Shown here: piece after piece, positions 42,773 to 52,245 of the stretch
How the letters are laid out: every line of letters begins with the position of its first letter
Position numbering within the stretch: the stretch's first letter is position 1
Program-made: the position numbers and the translations under genes
The notes under the pieces: model-generated
What the model was told of the DNA's origin: nothing
What the model saw: the letters and a program-made list of their open reading frames with translations, nothing else
Databases searched by the model: none
Source: Opitutaceae bacterium
GTDB lineage: Bacteria > Verrucomicrobiota > Verrucomicrobiia > Opitutales > Opitutaceae
Reading direction: 5' to 3'
Assembly (NCBI GenBank): GCA_015075305.1
Contig: JABTUS010000006.1
Coordinates: 1 to 64,000, forward strand
DNA length: 64,000 nt

Positions 42773-45700
42773 ATGCGGTCTTTCGGATTTCACAATCGCC
42801 CAACGCTTCCTCGCATTGCGTCCATTGCAAGGCTGCTCGGTTTTTTCCTGGGGCTGAGGATGCTTCCAGGGGGGCTGCTCGCGGCGGATTCCTCCGCCAT
42901 CACCTTTGCCCTGCCCGCCGGAAACGCTGAACAGACGCTCAGGCTGTTTTCCAAACAATCAGGCTGGGAGGTGCTGTTCCTGACTGGCACGGCCGCCGGT
43001 GTCACCACGAACGAGGTTAAGGGGCTTCTGACGCCCCAGGAGGCGATCGAGCGTCTGCTTGCCAACTCGCGGCTGAAGGCTGTGCCGAACATGAAAATGC
43101 GAGCGGTGCGCATCGTGCCCGCTGAAAACGTGAGCAGCCCTGCAAGGAAGCAGGGTACTCGGAATTTTGAGAACCACCAACCCCCATCCGCTGCCTTGAA
43201 ACAGCCTTCCATTTCACATCCTCGCACAAACTCCATGCACTCCACTGCGACTTCAACATCCGGCGTCAGACGTCTGATCGGCGCGTTTGCCAGCCTCTTT
43301 CTCGGCACAATGACCGTCGATGCCCAGGTTCTGAACCCGGCCAACCCCGAGTCTCTGGGTGCGGTCCACGGCCGTGTGCTTGACGCGACCCGCGGCGAAT
43401 ACCTGAAAAACGCGAGAGTCACCCTTGTCGGCTCCGATAGGGAGGCGCTGACCAATGACTTTGGAGAATACCGGCTTTCCAATGTGCCCGCAGGCACAGC
43501 CACCCTTCGCATCTCCTATGTTGGATGGGCATCCCGGGAATTGAATGTCACGATCCGTGCCGGAGAAAGTGTGACGCAGGATGTCGAGTTCGGAGGTCGC
43601 ACGGATCAGGAGGGAAGCAAAGCCATCATGATGGATGCGTTTACCGTGGCGGCCAACCGGGAAATGGACGGCAAGGCCATCGCCATAAGTGAGCAGCGTT
43701 ATGCAGCCGGCATCGTGAACGTCGTTGCCGCTGACGAATATGGCGATGTGACGGAAGGGAATGTTGGCGAATTCCTGAAGTATCTTCCTGGAGTTCTGGT
43801 CGACTACAATGCCGCCGCAGCCCGAACCATTTCGTTGCGCGGCCTGCCGCCAAGCACAACCCCCGTGTCGATGGACGGGAATCGAATGGCTTCGGCGGCA
43901 TCGGGCAGCGCTTCGCGCACGTTCGAGTTCGAGCAGGTGTCGATAAACAATATCTCCCGCGTCGAGGTCTCAAAGTCGGCCACACCCGACAGGCCGGCGG
44001 ATTCGCTGGGCGGTTCGGTGAACATGGTCAGCAAGAGCGCCTTCGAACGCTCGAAGGCGCTGTTTACGTATCGAGCCTACATGAACATGAACGACACTGC
44101 CATGAAGCTTGGCAGTTCCCCCATGGGACCGGACGGAAAGCGCGAGAACCTGGCAAAACCCGGCTTTGATTTCACTTACATCAAGCCTGTCAGCCGCAAT
44201 TTCGGCTTTGTTGTGACGGGCCTCTTTTCGAGCAATTACAATCCTCAGACCCTGTCGCAGACCAACTGGATTCCGCTGGCAGGCGGCATACCGGGAGGTT
44301 CGCCGGCAGCCGTCACGGGAGACACGCCCTATATGGCTTCCTATCGCGTGCAGACCTCACCCCAGACCACGGAGCGAAGTTCCGTCGGGCTGACGGCGGA
44401 CTGGCGGGTGTCGCCAAGGGACGTCATTTCCCTCCGCGGCCAATACAGCCGGTTCGACAACTACTTTTACATCGCAAACTATACGTTCGACACGTCGCTG
44501 ATCAGTTCGTTTGGACCCACGTTCTCATACGGCGCGGCCAATCGCGGCAACTTTTACGCTTCAACGGGCTGGCGGCGCAAGGTGGGCTCCACCTGGCAGC
44601 CGAGCCTTTCATATCGGCATACGGGTGAAACATGGACTATCGAGGCTGGTGGCTACCATTCAAGCTCTGACAACAGCTATCGCGACATCGATGAAGGATT
44701 CTTTAACGGTGTTACAACTGGAGTCACAAATGCAACGATCGCCTTCGACAACCTCCGGCCCGATCGACCGGGTACCATCACTGTCACGAAGGGCGGGGTC
44801 GTCATCGATCCGTTCAAGCTGTCGAACCAGCAAATCATAACGACGCCCACCTCAGTGAACAACTCTGGTTATCAAGGGCAGGTCAACTCCAACCAGAGCG
44901 AGGCGACCGATACGATGCGGGGTGCTCATGCGAGCTTTAAGCGTGATTTTCATCTTGCTGTTCCGGTCGCCCTAAAGTTCGGGCTCGATTACCGGCAGAA
45001 CCTCCGTGACATCCGGGTGGCCGCTCCAGTCTGGAGATACAATGGACCGGATGGCATCTATTCAACCGGAGAACCTGCAGGGCCGCTGCTGAACACAACG
45101 TTCTCCACGGTCGCCGCACCCTACGGATTTGGCACCATCGAATGGATCGACAGCAGCAAGATGTTTGAACTGTTCAAAGCCCATCCCGATCAGTTCGCGG
45201 AGCAGCTGAACGGACCCTACGGCACGATTCAACGCAGAGTGAATGGCTCGCAGTACATTGATGAATCTGTGAGCGCGGGATACCTGCGCGCCGACGTGCG
45301 CCTGTTCAAGTCACGCCTGCTCGTTGTTGGCGGCGTTCGCTATGAGCGCACGAGGGCCGGCGGTGAAGGTCCGCTGAACGACGCCAATGCCATCTACCAG
45401 CGCGACGCGAAAGGGGAGCTGGTCCTCGGCGCCAACGGACGGCCGGTTCCCATCACCACCGATGCCACGGAGCAAACCCGGCTGCGGTTCAAGGAAAGGG
45501 GTGCCCACGTGAGCCGCAGTTATGATGGATATTATCCAAGCGCCAATGCCTCCTTCAGGATCACTGACAACCTGATTGCGCGCGCCAGTTATGCGCGAAC
45601 GATTGGTCGGCCTGACTTTGGCAACATCATTCCGAGCACCGTATTGCCGGATCTGGGTGGAGCGAGCATGGACATCAGGGTGAAGAACACCGCATTGCTT

Positions 45701-46378
45701 CCGTGGGAGGCCGACAACTTCGATTTGTCGCTCGAGTACTATTTTCAAAAGGCGGGAGTCCTGTCGGCTGGTGTCTTTCGAAAGGATTTCAGCAACTTCT
45801 TCGGTGCATCCGTCATGCCGGCGACACCGGAGCTTCTGCAGAAATTCGGACTGGAGCCGGAATATGCCGGCTACAATATTCTGACGACCACGAACGTCGG
45901 AGATGCGCGTGTGACTGGCCTCGAGCTCAACTACAGCCAGCAGCTCACCTTCCTCCCTGATTTTGCCCGAGGCGTGTCAGTTTTCGCCAATGGAACCTCG
46001 CTCGATCTCGAGGGCTCAACTATCGCGGATTTCAACGCCTTTGTTCGAAGGAACGGTTCGTGGGGCGTTTCGCTGAATCGCCCAAGGTATTCGCTCATGC
46101 TCAAGTGGATCTATCGTGACGATCAACGGCTTCTTGCCCGCACGGGATCGGGCGTTCCACCGGGCACCTACCAGTGGCTGAAGGGCAGCCTGAAGCTAGA
46201 TATCAACGCCGAGTACCGCCTGCAAAAGCACGTTTCTTTGTTTGCCAACGCCCGCAACATCACGAACGAGCCTTATGTGCTGGGGTACTACAATGAAGGC
46301 ACGCCGTCCTATGCGCGCCAGTACAACACGCAGGACTTCGGCGTTCAATACACACTGGGCGTCAAGGGCAGCTTCTGA
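42773..46378 (+). CDS. TonB-dependent receptor with N-terminal STN signalling domain
   Basis: A 1,201-residue outer-membrane receptor. Order: signal peptide (about 1-40, ending LLAADS), STN domain at about 44-115 (ITFALPAGNAEQTLRLFSKQ), linker, a second signal-peptide-like segment after Met155 (RRLIGAFASLFLGTMTVDAQ), carboxypeptidase-regulatory-like domain at about 195-275 (GAVHGRVLDATRGEYL), plug (VEVSKSATPDRPADSLGGSV) and barrel ending in Phe. The STN domain fits the FecR and ECF sigma genes just upstream. The buried second signal peptide is odd: either two once-separate genes have fused in frame, or translation also begins at ATG 43235 giving a receptor without STN. Ligand unknown. Confidence 0.9.
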   Translation: MRSFGFHNRPTLPRIASIARLLGFFLGLRMLPGGLLAADSSAITFALPAGNAEQTLRLFSKQSGWEVLFLTGTAAGVTTNEVKGLLTPQEAIERLLANSRLKAVPNMKMRAVRIVPAENVSSPARKQGTRNFENHQPPSAALKQPSISHPRTNSMHSTATSTSGVRRLIGAFASLFLGTMTVDAQVLNPANPESLGAVHGRVLDATRGEYLKNARVTLVGSDREALTNDFGEYRLSNVPAGTATLRISYVGWASRELNVTIRAGESVTQDVEFGGRTDQEGSKAIMMDAFTVAANREMDGKAIAISEQRYAAGIVNVVAADEYGDVTEGNVGEFLKYLPGVLVDYNAAAARTISLRGLPPSTTPVSMDGNRMASAASGSASRTFEFEQVSINNISRVEVSKSATPDRPADSLGGSVNMVSKSAFERSKALFTYRAYMNMNDTAMKLGSSPMGPDGKRENLAKPGFDFTYIKPVSRNFGFVVTGLFSSNYNPQTLSQTNWIPLAGGIPGGSPAAVTGDTPYMASYRVQTSPQTTERSSVGLTADWRVSPRDVISLRGQYSRFDNYFYIANYTFDTSLISSFGPTFSYGAANRGNFYASTGWRRKVGSTWQPSLSYRHTGETWTIEAGGYHSSSDNSYRDIDEGFFNGVTTGVTNATIAFDNLRPDRPGTITVTKGGVVIDPFKLSNQQIITTPTSVNNSGYQGQVNSNQSEATDTMRGAHASFKRDFHLAVPVALKFGLDYRQNLRDIRVAAPVWRYNGPDGIYSTGEPAGPLLNTTFSTVAAPYGFGTIEWIDSSKMFELFKAHPDQFAEQLNGPYGTIQRRVNGSQYIDESVSAGYLRADVRLFKSRLLVVGGVRYERTRAGGEGPLNDANAIYQRDAKGELVLGANGRPVPITTDATEQTRLRFKERGAHVSRSYDGYYPSANASFRITDNLIARASYARTIGRPDFGNIIPSTVLPDLGGASMDIRVKNTALLPWEADNFDLSLEYYFQKAGVLSAGVFRKDFSNFFGASVMPATPELLQKFGLEPEYAGYNILTTTNVGDARVTGLELNYSQQLTFLPDFARGVSVFANGTSLDLEGSTIADFNAFVRRNGSWGVSLNRPRYSLMLKWIYRDDQRLLARTGSGVPPGTYQWLKGSLKLDINAEYRLQKHVSLFANARNITNEPYVLGYYNEGTPSYARQYNTQDFGVQYTLGVKGSF

Positions 46379-46384
46379 ACGTGA

Positions 46385-49300
46385 CTAGAATGTGCGGGTG
46401 AATTCAACGGTCCATGTTCGGCCTGCCGCAACATTCTGGCTTACCGTGGCATCATATCCAAAACTCTCAGATGCAAGGGGCGGCGCCTTGTCGGTCAGAT
46501 TGATGACTCCGACACGAAGCTTGGTATTGCGAAGAAACCACATGGATGATTTTCCGAAATCGTAGGCACCAGTGAGATTGAACGTCCAGAACGGATCGAT
46601 CACGCGACGGTAGACCGTCTGGCTGCCGTTGAAAAAAGCCTCAATGTAACCCGGGCGTCCCAGGGATTCATAAATCGCGGCGGTGGTCGTGGCTCCAGTA
46701 TCATGGGTCTTTCCAATGTAGTAGGCTCCTGCTGAGGCAGTCCATGAACCACGTTGCCACGAAACATTTGTCATGCCCCGCAGCCTTGCGGCGCCACCGG
46801 CGTAGAGCTCGTTCGACACGGTCGGTTTCACGTTTGCCGGAGCCACGGTGGTCTCGGAACGATCGAGCACGGCCCACTCCGAATTGATCAGGAAGCGACC
46901 TGCTGGCAGAGGCGGGAGGTAGTAGCGTACTCCGAAATCAACACCTTTGTGCTCGCTGCTCGAGATGTTCACGAATGGGCGATTCAAGGAGAAAATGCGC
47001 CCGGCGGTCGCCGCCAGATTGCCAGGGTTCGCGGCATTGTAGGCATTGAATGCGGCAATATCCTCCGGAGTCACGGCGTAGCGGACAACGTCGGGGTCGC
47101 CCTTGTAGTTTGTTGTTCCGCTCCCAAGGTCAATTTGATTGATCGGTGTTCCGGATGCCCGCTGGGCTTTCGTATAGGCGAGGAGAAGCGCAGTGTCGCT
47201 TTCACGTATTTGCGCGACAGAACGCTGTCCCAGCAGATTCGTTCGACTGATCTCCCACCAGTCCACCGTAAGGCTGAGGCCCTTGATCCGCGGGATATCA
47301 AGCACAAACCCGCAGGTGAATCCCTCCGACTCCTGCGGCTTCAGGTTTGGATTGCCTCCAAAGTAGTTGCGCTGGACATAAGGGCCGTCCGCGAGAAATG
47401 GGTTGCGGTAGGTATCAATGTCTCCAGCCCCGGCCGATATCGACCATCTCGGGCTGGTGAAAAGTGCCGCAAGGCTCGGCGCCATGAATCCTTCATTGTA
47501 GGACCCCCGAATCATCAACCATGAAAAGGGGCGCCAGTTCGCGCCAATTTTTGGTTTCGTGGTGTCTCCGAAGTCGCTGTACTTTTCGTAGCGGGCTGAA
47601 CCAGAGATTTCCAGCGTTCGGAGCAGCGGCATGGAATGGGATGAAGGGATGACGGGAACGACGAACTCTGCGTAGAGGCTGGTGACATTCCGATCGCCGA
47701 ACACATCGGGTCGCGGCGGATGCAGCAGAAAATCGTTGTTTGTGGTGTCCAACCCAGAGGTGGCTGGATTCTCTCCGCTGAACGGGGGGCGGCGGTCACT
47801 CAGTTTCTCGCGCCGATGCTCCGTGCCGACGGCGGACATGATGCTGCCGCCGAAGTATGAGAACAGGCTGCCGCTGGCCCTTGCATCGATGCTCGCAATG
47901 GAGCTCCTGGCATTGCGCGCGAACACCTCGGCGAATGAATCGACCGTTGATGAGGCGTTGGAATAGGGCTTGTCAGCCACAACCGCACCGTTCTGCACCT
48001 TGAAAGTGTAGCCGAAGGGATTGTAGGCTGTGGAGTCGGTTCGGGAGAGCGCGGCCTGGAGCTTGCTCTCGCGAACATCAGGAAACGCATCATCTTTTCC
48101 CTGGACTTCATTGTAAAACACCGCGCTGGACCAGGTCCATGTTTCGCCGAACCTTCCCTTGATGCCCCCAGTGAGGCGGTACACATCCGCCTTTGTCTGG
48201 ACTGATTCCGCCGCAAGGTCTGCCAGCGTCATTGCAGTGAAACTTATCGCGCGTGGCGCGCCGGTCAGTCGTAAGGTCCCATCCGCGTTGGGTGCGCCTG
48301 TGGCGCTGTAGAAGCGTGAACCGTACGGATTGTACGGATTGTCCACCGCCATGATCTTCAGTGCATCGGAGGTGGGGGCATTGAGTGCCAGAGGTTGCCG
48401 TCGCATCGTCGACCGCGACTTGTAGTAGGCCGCATCGCCAAAAAGGGTCATCGTGGGCTTGAGATCAAACTCAGCGGAGAGGAATGCGTTGCCCCGGCGC
48501 ACACGTGGGGCCAGCATTCCAAATTGATTGAGATCAAGCCAGAAGGAAGGGTCATTGGTTCTGGAGGGCGCCGCATTGGTCAGTGAGGGAGCATTGTTGA
48601 CCAGTCGAAAATAGGAGTTCGAGGTGGCCGTTCCGACGCGGAAGGTTGGCCAGTAGCCCCTTGCTGAACGGCCGTCAAACGGCCCCCCTTTGACGTTCCA
48701 TGGAGCTGGAGCTCGCGCGGAATTGTCAGCACTGCGGCTGAAGTCGCGCTGGTCCAGGAAAATTGCGTCCCGATACAGGGATTCAATGGTGCCAAAAAAG
48801 CGGCCCCGACCTCGGGCGAAATGACTTCCAAAGCTCAGGATGCCCTGAAGGCTTTCCCCTCCGCCATGTTCCGGCCAGCCGTAGCGAAGCGAGGCCTCCG
48901 TACCCTGATAGTCCCGGCGCATGACATAGTTGATGACCCCACCGACCGCGTCGGATCCATAGATCGCCGACGCACCGTCGCGAAGTATTTCGATGCGGTC
49001 GATTCCTCGCGTTGGAAGTTGGTTGACATTGACGGCCTGAGTCAGTCCTGCGGTCATTGGATTGACCGCCATGCGACGCCCGTCGATGAGGATGAGCGTG
49101 GCGGTTGAACCAAGGTTGCGGAGATTGATGTTTGCGTTGTCACCTCGTGCGCCCGATGAGCCAAGGCGGGTCTCATTTTCAGGCAGATTGACCACGGAGG
49201 GCAGCGAAACCAAGAGATCCGCGGGGAGCACCGCATTCCGCGCCTCCATCGCGCTTCGATCGATGACCGTCACCGGAGCAATCTTCTCCATATCCGCGCG

Positions 49301-49477
49301 CCTTATGTTGGTGCCGGTTACAATAAATTGCTGGAGATTAACAATCTCATCACTTTCTGGCGAAGTGGTTGGCGTTTGCGCGTTGAGATTTGATCCTTGA
49401 AGAGCGATCCAGCAGGCAAGAGTAGTGGTCGCTTGATAAAGCCGGAAGCGTGCGCGGAAAAGAGGCATGGAGAGCAT
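46385..49477 (-). CDS. TonB-dependent receptor
   Basis: A 1,030-residue outer-membrane receptor. The signal peptide ends near LNAQTP. A TonB-box-like IVNLQQFIVTGTNIRRAD, plug domain with LILIDGRRMAVNP, IDRIEILRDGASAIYGSDAVGG and VINYVMRRDYQGTEA, and a barrel ending WTVEFTRTF follow. It belongs to the large receptor group in which the plug contains DGRR and GSDAVGG; these often carry peptides or oligosaccharides, so the ligand is open. I start at ATG 49477; an ATG at 49468 is equally possible and the frame further upstream is not signal-like. Its stop codon is only six bases from that of the STN receptor, on the opposite strand. Confidence 0.9.
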   Translation of the reverse strand: MLSMPLFRARFRLYQATTTLACWIALQGSNLNAQTPTTSPESDEIVNLQQFIVTGTNIRRADMEKIAPVTVIDRSAMEARNAVLPADLLVSLPSVVNLPENETRLGSSGARGDNANINLRNLGSTATLILIDGRRMAVNPMTAGLTQAVNVNQLPTRGIDRIEILRDGASAIYGSDAVGGVINYVMRRDYQGTEASLRYGWPEHGGGESLQGILSFGSHFARGRGRFFGTIESLYRDAIFLDQRDFSRSADNSARAPAPWNVKGGPFDGRSARGYWPTFRVGTATSNSYFRLVNNAPSLTNAAPSRTNDPSFWLDLNQFGMLAPRVRRGNAFLSAEFDLKPTMTLFGDAAYYKSRSTMRRQPLALNAPTSDALKIMAVDNPYNPYGSRFYSATGAPNADGTLRLTGAPRAISFTAMTLADLAAESVQTKADVYRLTGGIKGRFGETWTWSSAVFYNEVQGKDDAFPDVRESKLQAALSRTDSTAYNPFGYTFKVQNGAVVADKPYSNASSTVDSFAEVFARNARSSIASIDARASGSLFSYFGGSIMSAVGTEHRREKLSDRRPPFSGENPATSGLDTTNNDFLLHPPRPDVFGDRNVTSLYAEFVVPVIPSSHSMPLLRTLEISGSARYEKYSDFGDTTKPKIGANWRPFSWLMIRGSYNEGFMAPSLAALFTSPRWSISAGAGDIDTYRNPFLADGPYVQRNYFGGNPNLKPQESEGFTCGFVLDIPRIKGLSLTVDWWEISRTNLLGQRSVAQIRESDTALLLAYTKAQRASGTPINQIDLGSGTTNYKGDPDVVRYAVTPEDIAAFNAYNAANPGNLAATAGRIFSLNRPFVNISSSEHKGVDFGVRYYLPPLPAGRFLINSEWAVLDRSETTVAPANVKPTVSNELYAGGAARLRGMTNVSWQRGSWTASAGAYYIGKTHDTGATTTAAIYESLGRPGYIEAFFNGSQTVYRRVIDPFWTFNLTGAYDFGKSSMWFLRNTKLRVGVINLTDKAPPLASESFGYDATVSQNVAAGRTWTVEFTRTF

Positions 49478-49685
49478 GGGGGTTGCAGGTGGTGGAGAAG
49501 CCGTGGGAGACGTTGGCGGAGGAATGCTGTGAACTTCGAGTGGGGATTGGTCATAGAACGCCGCTTGAATGGGAAAGTCACAACCGATTTGTGGTGGTGT
49601 GCGCAATGAACCAGTGCCGAGGAGCGGCGGAGGAGGTTTCGATTGAATTCGTTGAGATGATTGCCTCACCTCATTCGATGTGCCG

Positions 49686-50255
49686 TCAGTCTCTGGCAGC
49701 GCGCCCGGCGCGCGCAAGGAAGAGCGCCATCGCGGCCAGGGCGCCCAGGATGTGGGCAAGGCTCGAGACGCGCACGGCGTTGGTGCCGAAGGAAGCGAAC
49801 AAGGGGGACGGCGACCAGGCATCCAGACCGAATTTGAGTCCAACCAGTGCCAGTGCGCCGAACCACCAGGCGCGACTGGTTGTGCTGCGGCGCAGTTGCT
49901 CAAGTATCAGCAATACCACTACACCTGCCCCGAGGCCAGACAGGCCGCCATAGGTCGGCATGTCCGGGGCGAATGCAAGAAGGCCTGCGCTGAGCAGCGG
50001 TGCGGCCACCAGGACGAAACGCGGGAGGCTGCCCGGCCGCAGGCGTTCCAGCCAGCCGCCGGCGCCGGCAAGCACGGCCACGTTCCATCCCAGGTGGGAA
50101 GGGGAGAAATGCATCCAGTGTCCTGTCCACAACCGCCACCACTGCCCGTCGAGAATCGCGCCGCGGTCGTAAAGAAGCGTGGATCCGGCGGCAGGCAGAA
50201 GCCATCCGATGAAGGCGGGTGCCACACACCACAGGACAGGGTGGAGCAACTTCAT
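49686..50255 (-). CDS. rrtA: Rhombosortase (rhomboid-family intramembrane serine protease)
   Basis: A 189-residue polytopic membrane protease. The conserved HWMHFSPSHLGWN is at 46-58, catalytic Ser106 in TYGGLSGLGAG and catalytic His168 in SLAHILGALAA. Length and motifs match the rhombosortase branch of the rhomboid superfamily, which cleaves proteins carrying GlyGly-CTERM tails. Its ATG overlaps the stop of the rhombotail lipoprotein gene (50252-50255), so protease and substrate are translationally coupled. Confidence 0.88.
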   Translation of the reverse strand: MKLLHPVLWCVAPAFIGWLLPAAGSTLLYDRGAILDGQWWRLWTGHWMHFSPSHLGWNVAVLAGAGGWLERLRPGSLPRFVLVAAPLLSAGLLAFAPDMPTYGGLSGLGAGVVVLLILEQLRRSTTSRAWWFGALALVGLKFGLDAWSPSPLFASFGTNAVRVSSLAHILGALAAMALFLARAGRAARD

Positions 50256-51133
50256 CGGCGTGAACGGATGAGTCCGCCGACCGCCAGCAGAGCCAGGATG
50301 GCGACGAACGAGCCGTCGAGCGCACCGCCGCCGGTGTAGCCGGGCTTGTGCTCGATGCGCACCGACTCCGGTTCCTCGCGGGCGCGCACCTTGAAGCGGT
50401 CGAGCTCCTGCGCGAGATTCGCCGTCATCTGCACCGACGCGTCATCGAAACTCTGCTGCGACGACTTGCGCAGCTCGTATTCGTTGCGGATTGGGGTCGC
50501 GTGGTTTTTGATCGAACTCGTGCCCGGTGCGCGGAAGAGGAGGCTGCGACTCTGGATGTCGTAGACCACGGCTTCCATCAACGTATGAGTTGTGTTGCGC
50601 TGCCCTGGGACGATGTAGGGGCCGACGATGGTCCAGTAGGCCAGGCTGGCCACTGTATTGTCCGAATTTTGAGTCTGATCATAGGCGATCAGCGCGACAA
50701 CATCGATGCCCATGAGGGCGCGCAACTGGTCCAGATTCTCAAAGCCGCCGCCGGGTCTCAGGTAGGTTGCTGGAATGATCTCGATGGATTGAACGAAGGG
50801 CAGGGACTTGAACTGGGACGCGACCTTGTGCAGCAGCTCGTGCTTCGGCAGTTCGTCAAACCCCAGGCCGGAGCGACCGAATGCCGGGATGCCGGCCGTG
50901 CCGGTCGGGACGAAGGCCACGCCGACCCGCAGCGGAAGACGAAGCGTGGGAATCTGTGGCTGGATGAAGGGCATGTTCTTGCCGGGATAGAGGAACTGAA
51001 CGACGCTGCTGGCCTCGTGGCGGTGGTTTCCCCATATCCCGACGCAAGCGCTCAGGCCGAAGGTGAGCGCGAGCGTGAGGGTGGCGAGCAGCAGGCGCGT
51101 TGTGCGTGGTCGGGGGTCAAAGGTGTTTTCCAT
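50252..51133 (-). CDS. Rhombotail lipoprotein with GlyGly-CTERM tail
   Basis: A 293-residue lipoprotein. The lipobox is LSAC with the lipidated Cys at residue 30. The body has FDELPKHELLHKVASQFKSL and VVALIAYDQTQNSDN. The C-terminus contains a Gly-rich site (GYTGGGALDGSF), a hydrophobic helix (VAILALLAVGGLI) and a basic end (RSRR), the tripartite GlyGly-CTERM signal. This is the family known to sit beside a rhombosortase as its dedicated target. After lipidation at one end and cleavage at the other the protein could be released or retained as a lipoprotein. Its function is unknown. It is divergent from the LysR gene. Confidence 0.88.
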   Translation of the reverse strand: MENTFDPRPRTTRLLLATLTLALTFGLSACVGIWGNHRHEASSVVQFLYPGKNMPFIQPQIPTLRLPLRVGVAFVPTGTAGIPAFGRSGLGFDELPKHELLHKVASQFKSLPFVQSIEIIPATYLRPGGGFENLDQLRALMGIDVVALIAYDQTQNSDNTVASLAYWTIVGPYIVPGQRNTTHTLMEAVVYDIQSRSLLFRAPGTSSIKNHATPIRNEYELRKSSQQSFDDASVQMTANLAQELDRFKVRAREEPESVRIEHKPGYTGGGALDGSFVAILALLAVGGLIRSRR

Positions 51134-51266
51134 GGCGCGCAGGATACCGGAAGGTCCCGCGGCTGCGTTAATCGATAAATCCGATGGAGGCCATCGACGA
51201 AACTGGCGGTACGGTGATTTGAAACGGCGTTGCCTCGTTCAGGCCGGATTGCAGTGTCGTGCGGAC

Positions 51267-52169
51267 ATGAACGTCCACCACCTGGAGTTGTTCTATTACG
51301 TGGCGAGGCATGGTGGCATCAGCCGCGCGGTGCGCAACATGCCCTACGGCATCCAGCAGCCGGCTGTCAGCGGGCAGATCCTGATGCTCGAGGAGGACCT
51401 CGGCGCAAAACTGTTCGAGCGCCAGCCGTTCAAGCTTACGCGTGAGGGTGAGGAACTCTATGCGTTCGTCCAACCGTTCTTCGAGAATCTGATTCCAATG
51501 GCCGACAGGCTTCGCAAGCAGTCCGCGCCTTCCCTGCGCATAGGCGCTTCGGAGCTTGTATTGCGCGACTACCTGCCAGCGGTGATGGGACAACTGCGCC
51601 GCCACGAGCCGCGCCTGCGACTGACGTTGAGATCGGGTTTTCAGAGGGAGATGGAGGGCTGGCTGATCGACAGGGAGATCGACCTCGCCATTGTGCCGCT
51701 CGAGAGCCGGCCGCCGGCGCGACTGCACTGCCTGCCCTTGCTGCGGCTTCCGCTTGTCCTGCTCGTGCACAGAAAGTCGAAAATCAAATCGGCTGAGGAG
51801 CTCTGGGCGCGGGACGCGATCGCGGAGCCGCTCATCGGACTCCCTCCTTCCGAACCACTGAGCAGGAATTTCCGGCGCGGCCTGAAGCGATTAAAGGTAG
51901 ACTGGCCGCTTTCCATCGAGGCCAGCTCAATGGGGCTTGTCACCCGCTATGTGGCCAACGGCTATGGAGTCGGCGTGAACCTGGGCGACACTGAGGTGGT
52001 GAGACACAGCGATGTGCGCGCGCTGCGGCTCAACGGTTTCGATCCGATTGAGATCGCCGCACTGTGGAGCGGAGAGGCTTCGCCGCTCGTGCGCGTGGTG
52101 CTTGAGGAATCGCAGCGCTTCGTGGCCAGGCACTGGCCGGACCGCGCTGTGGTGGACAGGGTGGACTAG
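51267..52169 (+). CDS. LysR-family transcriptional regulator
   Basis: A 300-residue regulator. The N-terminal winged helix-turn-helix is HHLELFYYVARHGGISRAV followed by QQPAVSGQILMLEEDLGAKL. The effector domain has LRIGASELVLRDYLPAVMG and ATG start 51267 gives standard length; the frame upstream to 51063 overlaps the divergent lipoprotein gene and lacks family character. The linker IQQPAVSGQI is of the NhaR-like kind. It is divergent from the rhombotail gene across about 130 bases, so that pair could be its target, though LysR proteins usually activate catabolic genes and none is adjacent. Confidence 0.88.
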   Translation: MNVHHLELFYYVARHGGISRAVRNMPYGIQQPAVSGQILMLEEDLGAKLFERQPFKLTREGEELYAFVQPFFENLIPMADRLRKQSAPSLRIGASELVLRDYLPAVMGQLRRHEPRLRLTLRSGFQREMEGWLIDREIDLAIVPLESRPPARLHCLPLLRLPLVLLVHRKSKIKSAEELWARDAIAEPLIGLPPSEPLSRNFRRGLKRLKVDWPLSIEASSMGLVTRYVANGYGVGVNLGDTEVVRHSDVRALRLNGFDPIEIAALWSGEASPLVRVVLEESQRFVARHWPDRAVVDRVD

Positions 52170-52245
52170 GACGCGCCGTTGGCGCGCGGCCCGATAGGCC
52201 ACTGCAACCGGTTGTTCGTCGGTCGGCGATGCAATTCCGCAGTGG

